Origin: Acrocarpospora catenulata
GTDB taxonomy: Bacteria > Actinomycetota > Actinomycetes > Streptosporangiales > Streptosporangiaceae
Reading direction: 5' to 3'
DNA length: 64,000 bases
NCBI RefSeq assembly: GCF_018476525.1
Contig: NZ_JAHCST010000015.1
Span: forward strand, 43,620 to 107,619
A program made the position numbers and the translations under genes. Within the stretch, counting starts at the first letter, position 1. Every line of letters starts with the position of its first letter. Below are positions 37,065 to 47,254 of this stretch, piece after piece. The notes beneath the pieces are model-generated. The model worked only from the letters and a program-made list of their open reading frames with translations, searched no databases and was not told where the DNA came from.

Positions 37065-37190
37065 GACCGCTACTCCTTCTTATTGCCTTGATGCCTGCGA
37101 GCAGCAGACCAAAGAGGGAGTGTTGCAGCCCATATCAAGATAGATCAAGACTTTTCAGGACATTGTTAGCTGGACGTTTGCGCCTTGATT

Positions 37191-37204
37191 TGAATCCGGA
37201 TTCA
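37191..37204. promoter_or_regulatory. Perfect palindrome upstream of the PotD-like gene
   Basis: TGAATCCGGATTCA is a perfect 14-bp palindrome. It lies in an AT-richer gap that also holds three AGGACA repeats (37157-37245). It may be an operator for the PotD-like gene. Its half-site TGAAT matches that of the hut palindromes, but with 4-bp instead of 6-bp spacing. Confidence 0.45.
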
Positions 37205-37288
37205 GTTCACATCTCGGTCCACTTTGCGAACTAGGACATATCAGGACAAATCACCATTTAATGATCTTTTGTAGGGCAAAGCGAAGGG

Positions 37289-37316
37289 CCACATGCCGCT
37301 GCGGCACATGGCCCCG
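37289..37316 (-). terminator. Hairpin after conservon 3
   Basis: GGCCACATGCCGC and GCGGCACATGGCC form two 5-bp stems around a 3-nt internal loop about 30 bp past the CvnD3 stop. A plausible terminator for the conservon 3 transcript. Confidence 0.4.
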
Positions 37317-37345
37317 CGACCCTCGGCCGCCCGGCGCCGTCGCCG

Positions 37346-37930
37346 TCAGAAGGGCCGCCCGTACGCCGACCGGACGGTCAGCACGTACTCCACCAACGTG
37401 ATCAAAGCCGCCTTGACCGCCTCCCGGGACCGGGCGTCGGTACGGATCACCGGGATGGTCACCGACAGCGACAGCGCCTCCCGCACATCGTCCTCGGAGT
37501 GCGGGAAGTGGCCGTCCCAGCCGTTCATCGCCACCACGAACGGAAGCTGGGCCTCCTCGAAGTAGTCGATGGCCGGGAAGCTGTCGGCCAGGCGGCGGCT
37601 GTCCACCAGCACCACCGCGCCGATGGCGCCGCGCACCAGGTCATCCCACATGAACCAGAAGCGGTGCTGGCCGGGCGTGCCGAACAGGTAGAGGATCAGA
37701 TCCTGGTCCAGCGAGAGCCGGCCGAAGTCCATGGCCACCGTGGTGGTGGTCTTGTTCGGCGTCAGGCCGAGGTCGTCGATGCCGGTGCTGGCATCGGTCA
37801 TCACCGCTTCGGTCGTCAGCGGAAGGATCTCCGAGACGGCACCGACGAAGGTCGTCTTGCCCACGCCGAATCCGCCCGCCACGACGATCTTCGTCGAGGT
37901 CAGGCCGCGACTAGAGCCTGCGAAGTCCAC
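37346..37930 (-). CDS. Conservon 3 small GTPase (CvnD)
   Basis: 194-residue GTPase: GGFGVGKTT, KTTTTVAMDFGRLSLD, GTPGQHRF, and AMNGWDG in the G4 position. It is more diverged from CvnD1/2 than they are from each other. The GTG at 37930 was chosen because it gives the same 20-nt overlap with CvnC and the same VDF start as in the other copies; a longer frame from an upstream ATG is less likely. Confidence 0.88.
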   Translation of the reverse strand: MDFAGSSRGLTSTKIVVAGGFGVGKTTFVGAVSEILPLTTEAVMTDASTGIDDLGLTPNKTTTTVAMDFGRLSLDQDLILYLFGTPGQHRFWFMWDDLVRGAIGAVVLVDSRRLADSFPAIDYFEEAQLPFVVAMNGWDGHFPHSEDDVREALSLSVTIPVIRTDARSREAVKAALITLVEYVLTVRSAYGRPF

Positions 37931-38294
37931 TGAGCACCCTTTCGAGCAAGTTGTGGTCTGGTTGTCCATGGTCGAGCTGAGGGGTGTGCAGGCGTACCAG
38001 ACCCTCGTCGGCCATGTCGGCGATCAACACCCGCGCCACCCCGAGGGGGACCCGGAGCAGCGCGGAGATCTCCGCGACCGAACGCACGGAACGGCAGAGC
38101 GTCATGATCGCTTCCTGCTCGGGCTCGAGCATCGAGTAGTCATCGCTCATGAACGTCACCGTGGAGACCAACGTCTCCATCGCCAGATGGTAACGCGGTT
38201 CCGCACGTCCTCCGGTGACGGCGTAGGGACGGAACAACGGCTCTTCCATCTCGCCGCCCATCCCGCCGTCCGGCGTCCAGTCACGCCCGCGCAT
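37911..38294 (-). CDS. Conservon 3 DUF742 protein (CvnC)
   Basis: 127 residues: FRPYAVTGGRAEPRYHLAME, SVRSVAEISALLRVPLGVAR and the shared C-terminus LLERVLSGLRRL. The N-terminal 18 residues (MRGRDWTPDGGMGGEMEE) are unique. It follows CvnB3 after 21 bp. Confidence 0.9.
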   Translation of the reverse strand: MRGRDWTPDGGMGGEMEEPLFRPYAVTGGRAEPRYHLAMETLVSTVTFMSDDYSMLEPEQEAIMTLCRSVRSVAEISALLRVPLGVARVLIADMADEGLVRLHTPQLDHGQPDHNLLERVLSGLRRL

Positions 38295-38315
38295 GCCACA
38301 CCCGGTCCACGGTCA

Positions 38316-38735
38316 TCACCTGCGGGTGGTCTGCAGCTCGGCCCGGAGCGCCGGGGTGAGGGTCTGACCTGCCCGATCGACCAGCAGGGTCATCTGGTAG
38401 GCCACCAGCCCCATGTCACAGTCGGCGGCGGCCAGCACGGTGAGGCAGGAGCCGTCGCTGATGGCCATCACCATCAGCAGACCGCGTTCCATCTCCACGA
38501 CGGTCTGGGTCACCTCGCCGGCCTCGAAGATCCGGGCCGCCCCGAAGGTCAGGCTGAGCAGCCCCGCGGCCACCGCCGCCAGCTGGTCGGCCCGGTCCGG
38601 CGGGAAGCCGTCGGAGCTGGCCAGGCGCAGGCCGTCCGCGGAGACCACCACCGCGTGCGCGACACCCGGGGTGCCGCGGACGAACTCGGTGATCAGCCAG
38701 TCGAACCGGCGCGCCTCGGCGCTCAGGTCGGTCAC
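38316..38735 (-). CDS. Conservon 3 roadblock/LC7 protein (CvnB)
   Basis: 139 residues with GVAHAVVVSADGLRLASSDG, PDRADQLAAVAAGLLSLTFGA and AADCDMGLVAYQMTLLVDRA. The GTG start overlaps the CvnA3 stop as GTGA. Differences from copies 1 and 2 are spread over the whole length. Confidence 0.9.
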   Translation of the reverse strand: MTDLSAEARRFDWLITEFVRGTPGVAHAVVVSADGLRLASSDGFPPDRADQLAAVAAGLLSLTFGAARIFEAGEVTQTVVEMERGLLMVMAISDGSCLTVLAAADCDMGLVAYQMTLLVDRAGQTLTPALRAELQTTRR

Positions 38736-41608
38736 GAGCTCTCCTCCTCGGTGACGGGACCGCCGGTCACCGGCCCGGTCCCCGGGTTCGCCAGGTCGGC
38801 CCGGCCCCGCCGTACGCCTTTCTGGAAGCTGGACATGCGGTCGCGCACCGCGTCGGCGGAGACCGGCGGCTGGGTGCGCGGGGCTCCCGCCGTGCTCCCC
38901 TGGCTCCCCGTGCTCACCGAGCCGGGCACCAGGTTCGCCTTCGGCGTGCGGCGCGGCAGGCCCGACGCGGTGACCCCGCCGGCCGCCGGCTCACTGGCCG
39001 CCGCCGCGGCCTGGAAGCCGCTGTCCGCCGTGGACCACCAGGAGCTCTCCTGCTTCGGTACGGCCTGCGGCCCTGTCTGCGAGGTTTGCGCCGGCTGAGA
39101 CGGTTGCGCGGGAACCGCCGGAGGCTGCTGATCCGGCCGCTTGAACCACGCCGACTCCACCGAGGCGAAGATCGGCAGGTACTCGTCGCCGCGTTCCAAC
39201 GGCGGTGCGGGAACGTTCGATGCGGGCGGCGCGCCCAGCACCGGGAACGCTCCGGAGTGCTCAGTGAAAGCCGGGAACGAGCCGGTGGAGTTCCCTCCCG
39301 AGGGCTCGGTGAAGGCCGGGAACGAACCGGTGGAATTCCCCCCCGGGGATTCGGTGAAGGCCGGGAACGAACCGGTGGAATTCCCCCCCGTGGGCTCGGT
39401 GAAGGCCGGGAACGAACCGGTGGAATTCCCCCCCGAGCGTTCGGTGAAGGCCGGGAACACGTCCGTGGAGTCGTGCCCCCCGGAACGCGGCGGTGGCGCG
39501 AAGGCGCTGGTCCCGGGCTTGCGCTGGGGCAGCGCGCCGGTCGTGGGCGCGTTCCAGGCGGGCGCCTCGACAGCCGCGGTCTCCGGGTACCCGGGCGCCG
39601 CGGGCTTGGCGTCCGGGTTGGAGATCAGTTCCGCCGGCATGAGCACCATGGCGATCACCCCGCTCACGTCGCCCCGGCGCAGCTGCACCCGGATGCCGTG
39701 GCGCAGCGACAGCCGGCCGACCACGAACAGGCCCATGCGGCGGGACACCGACACGTCCACGGTGGGCGGCTCGGCCAGCCGCCGGTTGATCTCGACCAGC
39801 TCGTCGGGCGTCAGGCCGATGCCGCTGTCGCTCACCGCCAGCAGCACCGCGCCGCCCTCGATCGGGCTGCTGGAGACGATCACCTTGGTGTTGTTCGGGG
39901 AGAACGCGATCGCGTTCTCCACCAGTTCGGCCACCAGGTGCACCACGTCGTTGGCGGCGTGCCCGGCCACCGCGGCCGAACGGTGCACCCGCACGGTGAC
40001 CCGCTCGTACCCCTCCACCTCGGAGAGCGAGGCGCGCACGACGTCCACCAGGCGGGCCGGCCGGCTGCGCTTGCGCGCCGCCTCGTGCCCGGCCAGCACC
40101 AGCAGGTTCTCGGAGTTGCGGCGCATGCGGGTGGCCAGGTGGTCCAGCTTGAACAGGTCGGCCAGCCGGGTGCCGTCCTGCTCGCCGCGCTCCAGGCCGT
40201 CGATCAGCGAGATCTGCCGCTCCACCAGGGTCTGGGTGCGCCGCGACAGGTTCACGAACATGGCGTTGACGTTGGCGCGCAGCTGCGACTCCTCGGACGC
40301 CAGCCGGACCGCCTGCCGGTGCACCGCGTCGAAGGCCTGCGCCACCTCACCGATCTCGTCCCGGCCGCCGACGGCGATGGCCTCGGGTTCCGGCGCCTGG
40401 CGGGACTCGTTGGACTCACGCATCTGCCGGACCATGTCGGGCAACCGGCTCCCGGCGATCTCCAGGGCCTCGGCCCGCAGGCGGCGCAGCGGGCGCACCA
40501 TGGACCGGGCGATCAGCACCGTGGTGGCCAGCACCAGCATCAGCAGGGCCAGGATCAGCGCGCCCGCGATGATCGCGCTGCGCTGCTCGGCGGACTCCAG
40601 GACGCGGGCCCGGTCCAGCACCCGGGCGGCCACCCCCTGTTCGACCGTGGTGATCCCGTCGAGTACGGCGGTGTTGTCGCGGAACCACTGCTGGGCGGTG
40701 ACCACCCGGCCGGGCACCGGGCGCAGCGGGTGGTTGCGGGAGCCGAGCGCCACCGCCCACGCCTTGGTCATCTCCACGTCCCTGGCGGCGCTGGTGGTCC
40801 GAGTGGCGTAGTAGGCGGTGAACGCCTGGGTGTCGGCCTCGGCGTTGAACGCCGTCACGTAGCCGTTCTGCCGGGACCAGGAGCCGAGGAAGCGCTGCAG
40901 GTCGTCAGGGGTGAACGACTGGCGGGGTTCGAGCAGCTCGGCGGTGAGGAAGGCGCGCTGCTGGGAGGCCTCCTCCTTGGCGTGGGCCAGCGCGCTGAGC
41001 GCCCGGGAGGCCGAGACCACCTGGGCGTCGTCGCTGATCTCCCCCAGGTCGTCGTGGAGCCGGAGCAGGGCGGCGATGGTGGCGGTGTAGTCGTACTGCA
41101 CGGAGGCGGACGGGTCAGGGTCCCGCTCGGCGGCGTGCCCGTCGATCACCCGCTCCAGCCGGGCGGCGACCTGCGTGGCCTCCTCCTTGGCCCGGACGCC
41201 AAAGGAGTCGTCGATATGGCCCAGGTCCCGGAGGACTTCCGCGATCGAACGATCCACCACGGATTTCTGCTCGTCCAGCTCCTTCTGCTGCTGCTGGACC
41301 GTCCGGGTGCCGTCGCGGAGCGCGTTCCGCACGCCGTCGAGGCCCTCCACCCAGGCCTTGCGGTCCCGCTCGGTGCCCAGTTCGCGGCCGAGCGCGCGGA
41401 GCCTGGCGGCGTACTCGGCGGCGGTGATCGCGCGCTGGTTGGCGGCGATGCTGTCGACCGAGTCGGCCACCCGGATCCCGGCCAGGATTACCGCGATCAG
41501 TGTGGGGGCGAGGATCAGCGCGGTCAGCCGGATTGGCACCCGCCAGTTCCGTAGCGCGAAAGGGTTCGTTTTTTCGTTGTCTTCCGCAACGGCCGTTTCG
41601 GTGCCCAC
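38732..41608 (-). CDS. Conservon 3 sensor histidine kinase-like protein (CvnA)
   Basis: 958 residues with the same plan as the other two: membrane segment, NIT-like sensor, second membrane segment (AGALILALLMLVLATTVLIA), HAMP, KLDHLATRMRRNSENLLVLAG and HATPase (ELVENAIAFSP, VSDSGIGLT). The linker carries a 15-residue tandem repeat (GGNSTGSFPAFTE core). It ends with the shared islands YLPIFASVESAWF, PRRTPKANLVPGS and SSFQKGVRRGRADL. The GTG start follows GGGGAG. Confidence 0.92.
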   Translation of the reverse strand: MGTETAVAEDNEKTNPFALRNWRVPIRLTALILAPTLIAVILAGIRVADSVDSIAANQRAITAAEYAARLRALGRELGTERDRKAWVEGLDGVRNALRDGTRTVQQQQKELDEQKSVVDRSIAEVLRDLGHIDDSFGVRAKEEATQVAARLERVIDGHAAERDPDPSASVQYDYTATIAALLRLHDDLGEISDDAQVVSASRALSALAHAKEEASQQRAFLTAELLEPRQSFTPDDLQRFLGSWSRQNGYVTAFNAEADTQAFTAYYATRTTSAARDVEMTKAWAVALGSRNHPLRPVPGRVVTAQQWFRDNTAVLDGITTVEQGVAARVLDRARVLESAEQRSAIIAGALILALLMLVLATTVLIARSMVRPLRRLRAEALEIAGSRLPDMVRQMRESNESRQAPEPEAIAVGGRDEIGEVAQAFDAVHRQAVRLASEESQLRANVNAMFVNLSRRTQTLVERQISLIDGLERGEQDGTRLADLFKLDHLATRMRRNSENLLVLAGHEAARKRSRPARLVDVVRASLSEVEGYERVTVRVHRSAAVAGHAANDVVHLVAELVENAIAFSPNNTKVIVSSSPIEGGAVLLAVSDSGIGLTPDELVEINRRLAEPPTVDVSVSRRMGLFVVGRLSLRHGIRVQLRRGDVSGVIAMVLMPAELISNPDAKPAAPGYPETAAVEAPAWNAPTTGALPQRKPGTSAFAPPPRSGGHDSTDVFPAFTERSGGNSTGSFPAFTEPTGGNSTGSFPAFTESPGGNSTGSFPAFTEPSGGNSTGSFPAFTEHSGAFPVLGAPPASNVPAPPLERGDEYLPIFASVESAWFKRPDQQPPAVPAQPSQPAQTSQTGPQAVPKQESSWWSTADSGFQAAAAASEPAAGGVTASGLPRRTPKANLVPGSVSTGSQGSTAGAPRTQPPVSADAVRDRMSSFQKGVRRGRADLANPGTGPVTGGPVTEEESS
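39261..39470 (-). repeat. 45-bp tandem repeat in cvnA3
   Basis: The sequence TCGGTGAAGGCCGGGAAC recurs at 39261, 39306, 39351, 39396 and 39441, exactly 45 bp apart. Four full units are followed by a degenerate one. Copies 2-4 are nearly identical, so the array is young and could vary in copy number without breaking the frame. Confidence 0.9.
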
Positions 41609-41808
41609 CGCTCCCCGCTATCCGTCTGACCTCATGTCTTCAACGCTCCTGACAGCGTGAAGTGACATAGCCACACAAGCGGGGATAATTCGACCACAAC
41701 CCGGGCATAGCACGAGGCCTTACCGCTACTAGGGACCCAATCGTTACCAACTGGTGAGACAAACGACAAATACGGGCGATCATGACAGGTTGCCCATGAT
41801 CGGCATAA

Positions 41809-44130
41809 CTATCGCAGAGCAGCCAGAACCTGCTCACGGACCTGTACGCGCTGCTGTTCCTCCAGAATCGGGCGCCCCGCGCGATCCACCACATAGAAGA
41901 CGTCCACCGCCTCCGCGCCGAGCGTCTCCACCCGGGCGGCCCGCACGTCGAGGCCGCAGTCCCCGAACGCCCTGCCGATCTTCCAGAGCAGCCCCGGCCG
42001 GTCGTGCGCCCGCACCTCGACCACGGTGGCCGTGTTGGAGGCGTCGTCCACCAGCGTCACCCGGGGCGGCGCCACCGGCACCCGTGGCGGGCGGAGCGAG
42101 CGGGTCCTGCGGGCCAGCCGCTGCTCGATGTCCAGCCGCCCGGCCAGCACCAGCCGCAGGTCGGCCTCCAGGGTGGCGGGGTCGGGGGGCGTGCCGTACT
42201 CGGGCACCACCGCGAATTCGATCACCGCCGTGGAGCCCGCCGAGGCCGCCGACGCCGAACGCACCACCATGCGGTGCGCGGCCAGCACCCCGGCCGCCCG
42301 CCAGAGCAGCCCAGGCCGGTCCGGCGCGACCACGGTCACCGCGCCCCCGTGCACCCGTACGGCGCCGCCGCCGTGCCGGGCCAGCGACGCCTGTTCCTGG
42401 CTGAGGCTGGGCGCGGGCGCCGGCGGCGTGCCGGACAGCGCCGACCTGACCCGGCGCACCAGGTCCGAGACCAGCGAGGCCTTCCAGCTGTTCCAGGCGG
42501 CCGGACCGGTGGCCAGGCCGTCCGCCACCGCCAGGGCGGCCAGCAGTTCGAGCACCTCGCGGGAGCCCACCGCCTCGGCCACCCGGGAGATCGTCACCGG
42601 ATCGTCCAGGTCCCTGCGGGTGGCGGTCTCCGGCAGCAGCAGGTGGTGGCGGACCATGAGGGCCAGCACGTCCACGTCGGCGGGCGGCAGGCCCATCCGG
42701 GACGCGATGTCGCGCACCACGATCTCGCCGGTGGTGGAGTGGTCGCCCGGCCAGCCCTTGCCGATGTCGTGCAGCAGGGCGCCGATCAGCAGCAGGTCGG
42801 GCCGGGACACCTCGCGGGTGAAGGCGGCGGCTCCGGCGGCGGTCTCGATCAGGTGCCGGTCCACGGTGTAGGTGTGGATCGGGTTGCGCTGCGGGCGGTG
42901 CCGTACCCGCTCCCAGTCGGGGATCAGCCGGACCAGCACGCCCGCCTGGTCCAGCTCCTCCCAGACCGGGACGGCCGCGCGGCCCGCGCCGAGCAGCCCG
43001 ACCAGGGCGTCCCTGGCCTCGTCCGGCCAGGGCACGGGGAGCGGCGGGGACTGGGCGGCCAGCATGCTCACGGTGGCGGGGGCCAGCGGCAGCCCCGCCT
43101 CGGCGGCGGCCGCGGCGGCGCGCAGCACCAGGACCGGATCGTTGCGCGGGCTGACCCCGCGGGCCAGCACCACCTCGCCGCCGTGCTCCACCACGCCGTC
43201 GGCGAGCGGTCTGCGGCCACGTGGCGCGGGACCGGACAACAACCGGTCCACGGTCCGCCAGGTGGCGTCGAAGGAATGGGCGATGGTCCGCCCGGCCTCG
43301 GCCAGACGGCGCATCAGCGCCTCGGCGTCCAGCAGGCCCAGCGTGCCGGCCACCGCGTCCTGCTCCTGGAGCACCAGCCGGTCGGTCCCGCGCGCGGTGA
43401 CCAGGTGCAGCCCGTGCCGGATGTCCAGCAGCAGCTCGTACGCCTCCCGGACCCGCGGCCCCGGCGCGGAGGCCACCCAGGCGGCGGCCACCGCCTGCAT
43501 CGCCTGCACGTCCCTGATGCCGCCCCGGGCGTCCTTGAGATCGGGTTCCAGCAGGAAGGCCAGCTCCCCGCTGCCGTCGGCGCGCTTGTCCGCGGCCTCG
43601 CGCAGCTCGGCGAGCCGGCGCCGGGAGTCCGCCCGCCACTCCACCAGCACGGCTTCCCGCGCCGCCCGGGTGAGCTCGGGGTCCCCGCTGACATGCCGGG
43701 CCTGGATCAGGCCGAGCACGGCCTTGAGATCCTCCCGCGCCACCTTGGTGGCCTCGTCCACGGTGCGGACCGAATGGTCCAGGCCCATGCCGGAGTCCCA
43801 GATGGGATACCAGATACGGTCGGCGATCTGGGCCACATCGTCCCGGCCGTTGTGCAGCAGGACCAGGTCGAGGTCACTGCCGGGCGCCAGCTCGCCCCGG
43901 CCGAGGCTGCCGACCGCGACGAGCGCGACGCCGCTGACCCCGTGGTGGGGTCCGGCGGCGCCGCGCTCCGCGGCATGCTCAGGCCGCGCCCTGAGCTCGC
44001 TGTCGAGGAGGCCGCTCTTCCCGTTCCGCTGGCTGATCGCCGTACGGAACAGATCGGTGAGCCAGCGGTCGATGTCCGCGGCCCGCTCCTTGCGGGCCGC
44101 GGCGAACGAGCGAGCTTCCCCTCTCATCAT
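41809..44130 (-). CDS. glnD: PII uridylyl/adenylyltransferase GlnD
   Basis: Bifunctional nucleotidyltransferase and nucleotidyl-removing enzyme acting on PII; in actinobacteria it adenylylates GlnK. It is 773 residues: nucleotidyltransferase motif GSLGRGELAPGSDLDLV (74-90), linker helices, HD domain with HDIGKGWPGDHS (about 450), and two C-terminal ACT domains (APDRPGLLWRAAGVL near 595 and AHDRPGLLWKIGRAF near 705) that sense glutamine. The start is one of two adjacent ATGs, 44130 or 44127, 4 nt after the glnB stop. Confidence 0.95.
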   Translation of the reverse strand: MMRGEARSFAAARKERAADIDRWLTDLFRTAISQRNGKSGLLDSELRARPEHAAERGAAGPHHGVSGVALVAVGSLGRGELAPGSDLDLVLLHNGRDDVAQIADRIWYPIWDSGMGLDHSVRTVDEATKVAREDLKAVLGLIQARHVSGDPELTRAAREAVLVEWRADSRRRLAELREAADKRADGSGELAFLLEPDLKDARGGIRDVQAMQAVAAAWVASAPGPRVREAYELLLDIRHGLHLVTARGTDRLVLQEQDAVAGTLGLLDAEALMRRLAEAGRTIAHSFDATWRTVDRLLSGPAPRGRRPLADGVVEHGGEVVLARGVSPRNDPVLVLRAAAAAAEAGLPLAPATVSMLAAQSPPLPVPWPDEARDALVGLLGAGRAAVPVWEELDQAGVLVRLIPDWERVRHRPQRNPIHTYTVDRHLIETAAGAAAFTREVSRPDLLLIGALLHDIGKGWPGDHSTTGEIVVRDIASRMGLPPADVDVLALMVRHHLLLPETATRRDLDDPVTISRVAEAVGSREVLELLAALAVADGLATGPAAWNSWKASLVSDLVRRVRSALSGTPPAPAPSLSQEQASLARHGGGAVRVHGGAVTVVAPDRPGLLWRAAGVLAAHRMVVRSASAASAGSTAVIEFAVVPEYGTPPDPATLEADLRLVLAGRLDIEQRLARRTRSLRPPRVPVAPPRVTLVDDASNTATVVEVRAHDRPGLLWKIGRAFGDCGLDVRAARVETLGAEAVDVFYVVDRAGRPILEEQQRVQVREQVLAALR

Positions 44131-44134
44131 TCGG

Positions 44135-45789
<1,655 letters not shown>

Positions 45790-46028
45790 GCCGATGCGAC
45801 CCTCCTTCCAATTGGCGTATGGCCGGTTATCACTGGCGCAGTGGGCTTCACACAGGCTTCATTGACCGGCTGGCGCACTGACGTTTGCGGTTGAACCTCG
45901 CCCGTCGCCACCGCCTGCCGCCTGCGTGCCCTGGCGTCCGCCCGGCTGCCCATCGGCCGTTGGTCCCGGGTTGGCTCTCCCGTGGCCGCCAGCGTGTTCT
46001 TCCGCCGTTTCAGGTCCCGACCTTGCGT

Positions 46029-46046
46029 GTTTCACATCTGTGAAAC
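46029..46046 (-). promoter_or_regulatory. GlnR-like palindrome upstream of amtB
   Basis: GTTTCAC-ATCT-GTGAAAC is an 18-bp palindrome. Read in either direction it gives TTCAC-N6-GAAAC, close to the actinobacterial GlnR half-box GTnAC-N6-GAAAC. It sits 240 bp upstream of amtB and downstream of the sigma-factor terminator, so amtB is the likely target. The rest of this 357-bp gap (45790-46146) shows no gene. Confidence 0.45.
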
Positions 46047-46095
46047 TCGTTATCGCGATGTTTCGGTCTGGTTTCGGCGGGGCCGTACACACGAA

Positions 46096-46124
46096 AACGC
46101 GCACCCCATAACGGGGTGCGCGTT
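46096..46124 (-). terminator. Intrinsic terminator after the sigma factor gene
   Basis: An 11-12 bp perfect stem (ACGCGCACCCC with GGGGTGCGCGT) with a 5-nt loop is followed on the minus strand by TTTTCG. It lies 22 bp past the sigma-factor stop and separates it from amtB. Confidence 0.85.
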
Positions 46125-46146
46125 ACTCTCCGTGTTCTTCCGCAGG

Positions 46147-47076
46147 TCAGGCGGCGGCGTGCGCCATCTTCCTGAGGCGGGCCAGCGCGTCGCGTTCCAC
46201 CCGGCGGGCCCGGTCCCGGCCGATGCCGTACCGCTCGCCGACCTCGGTCAGGGTGTGCTCGCGGCCGTCGACCAGGCCGTACCGCCAGCGGAGCATCTCC
46301 CTGGCCTGGCCCTCCAGGCCGGTCAGCCACTGCTCCAGGCGCTCCTTCTCCAGGGTGGCCATGGCCTGCTGCTCGGGGTCGGCCCAGGTGTCGTCGGCGA
46401 TCATGTCGCCCAGCTCGGTCTCGTCCTCGTCACCCACGCCGAGCTGGAGGGAGACCGGGTCGGAGGCCCACCGGCGCAGCTCGCGGACCCGCTCGATGGG
46501 CAGGTCCAGCACCTCGGCCAGGTCGATGTCGGTGGGTTCCACGTCGAATTCGGCCAGCATGTCACGGCGCACCCGCATCAGCCGGGTCATCTGCTCCCCG
46601 GCGTGGGTGGGCAGCCGCACCGGGCGGGCCTGCTCGTGAATGGCCCGGCCCACCGACTGGCGGATCCACCAGGTCGCGTACGTCGAGAACTTGTAACCCC
46701 GTCGATAGTCGAATTTCTCCACCGCACGCACCAGGCCCAGGTTCCCCTCCTGCACCAGGTCGATCAACGGCATCCCACGCCCCGAGTATTTGCGCGCCAC
46801 CGCCACCACCAGCCGGAGGTTGGCCTGGATGAACTCGTCCTTGGCCCGCTGACCGGAGATCGCGATGCGTTCCAGCTCCTCGTCCAACGCGTCCGTCACC
46901 TTGGGTTCGGGGTCGCCGCCGTCCAGCAGCTGCTCGGCGAAGAGGCCGGCCTCGATGCGCTTGGCGAGTTCCACCTCCTCCTCGGCCGTCAACAGCGGCA
47001 CCCGCCCGATCTCGGCAAGGTAGGTCCCCAGTAGATCGCGCTCCACGACCTCAGGTGTGCGATTCCCCGTCGCCAT
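46147..47076 (-). CDS. RNA polymerase sigma-70 family factor (group 2)
   Basis: 309 residues. Region 1.2 (DLLGTYLAEIGRVPLLTAEEE), region 2 (NLRLVVAVARKYSGRGMPLID, then YKFSTYATWWIRQSVGRAI), region 3 and region 4 (LTEVGERYGIGRDRARRVERDAL) are complete; the long region 1.1 of the principal sigma is absent. This is the HrdA/HrdD/SigB-like group 2 pattern, a non-essential relative of the housekeeping sigma. The ATG at 47076 follows GAGGTGG at 8 nt; a longer frame from 47118 lacks such a site. Confidence 0.9.
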   Translation of the reverse strand: MATGNRTPEVVERDLLGTYLAEIGRVPLLTAEEEVELAKRIEAGLFAEQLLDGGDPEPKVTDALDEELERIAISGQRAKDEFIQANLRLVVAVARKYSGRGMPLIDLVQEGNLGLVRAVEKFDYRRGYKFSTYATWWIRQSVGRAIHEQARPVRLPTHAGEQMTRLMRVRRDMLAEFDVEPTDIDLAEVLDLPIERVRELRRWASDPVSLQLGVGDEDETELGDMIADDTWADPEQQAMATLEKERLEQWLTGLEGQAREMLRWRYGLVDGREHTLTEVGERYGIGRDRARRVERDALARLRKMAHAAA

Positions 47077-47193
47077 TTCGATGGCCACCTCGTTCCGCCG
47101 CGGCAATGAACAGAACATCTTCGTCCTGGTACGACCAACGGCTCGGACAGGGCAAAGATTCCCTTAACAATTACGACCGGAGAACGGTTTTGG

Positions 47194-47212
47194 ATTCCTC
47201 CTTTAGGAGGAT
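47194..47212 (-). terminator. Small hairpin after hutI
   Basis: TCCTCC and GGAGGA arms around TTTA form a compact stem 43 bp past the hutI stop and 118 bp before the sigma-factor start. It probably ends the hut transcript. Both arms resemble Shine-Dalgarno sequences, but no credible gene follows on either strand. Confidence 0.4.
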
Positions 47213-47254
47213 GCGCACCCCGGAAATTCCCCGGACTGCCCGCGGAAAGCGGAA

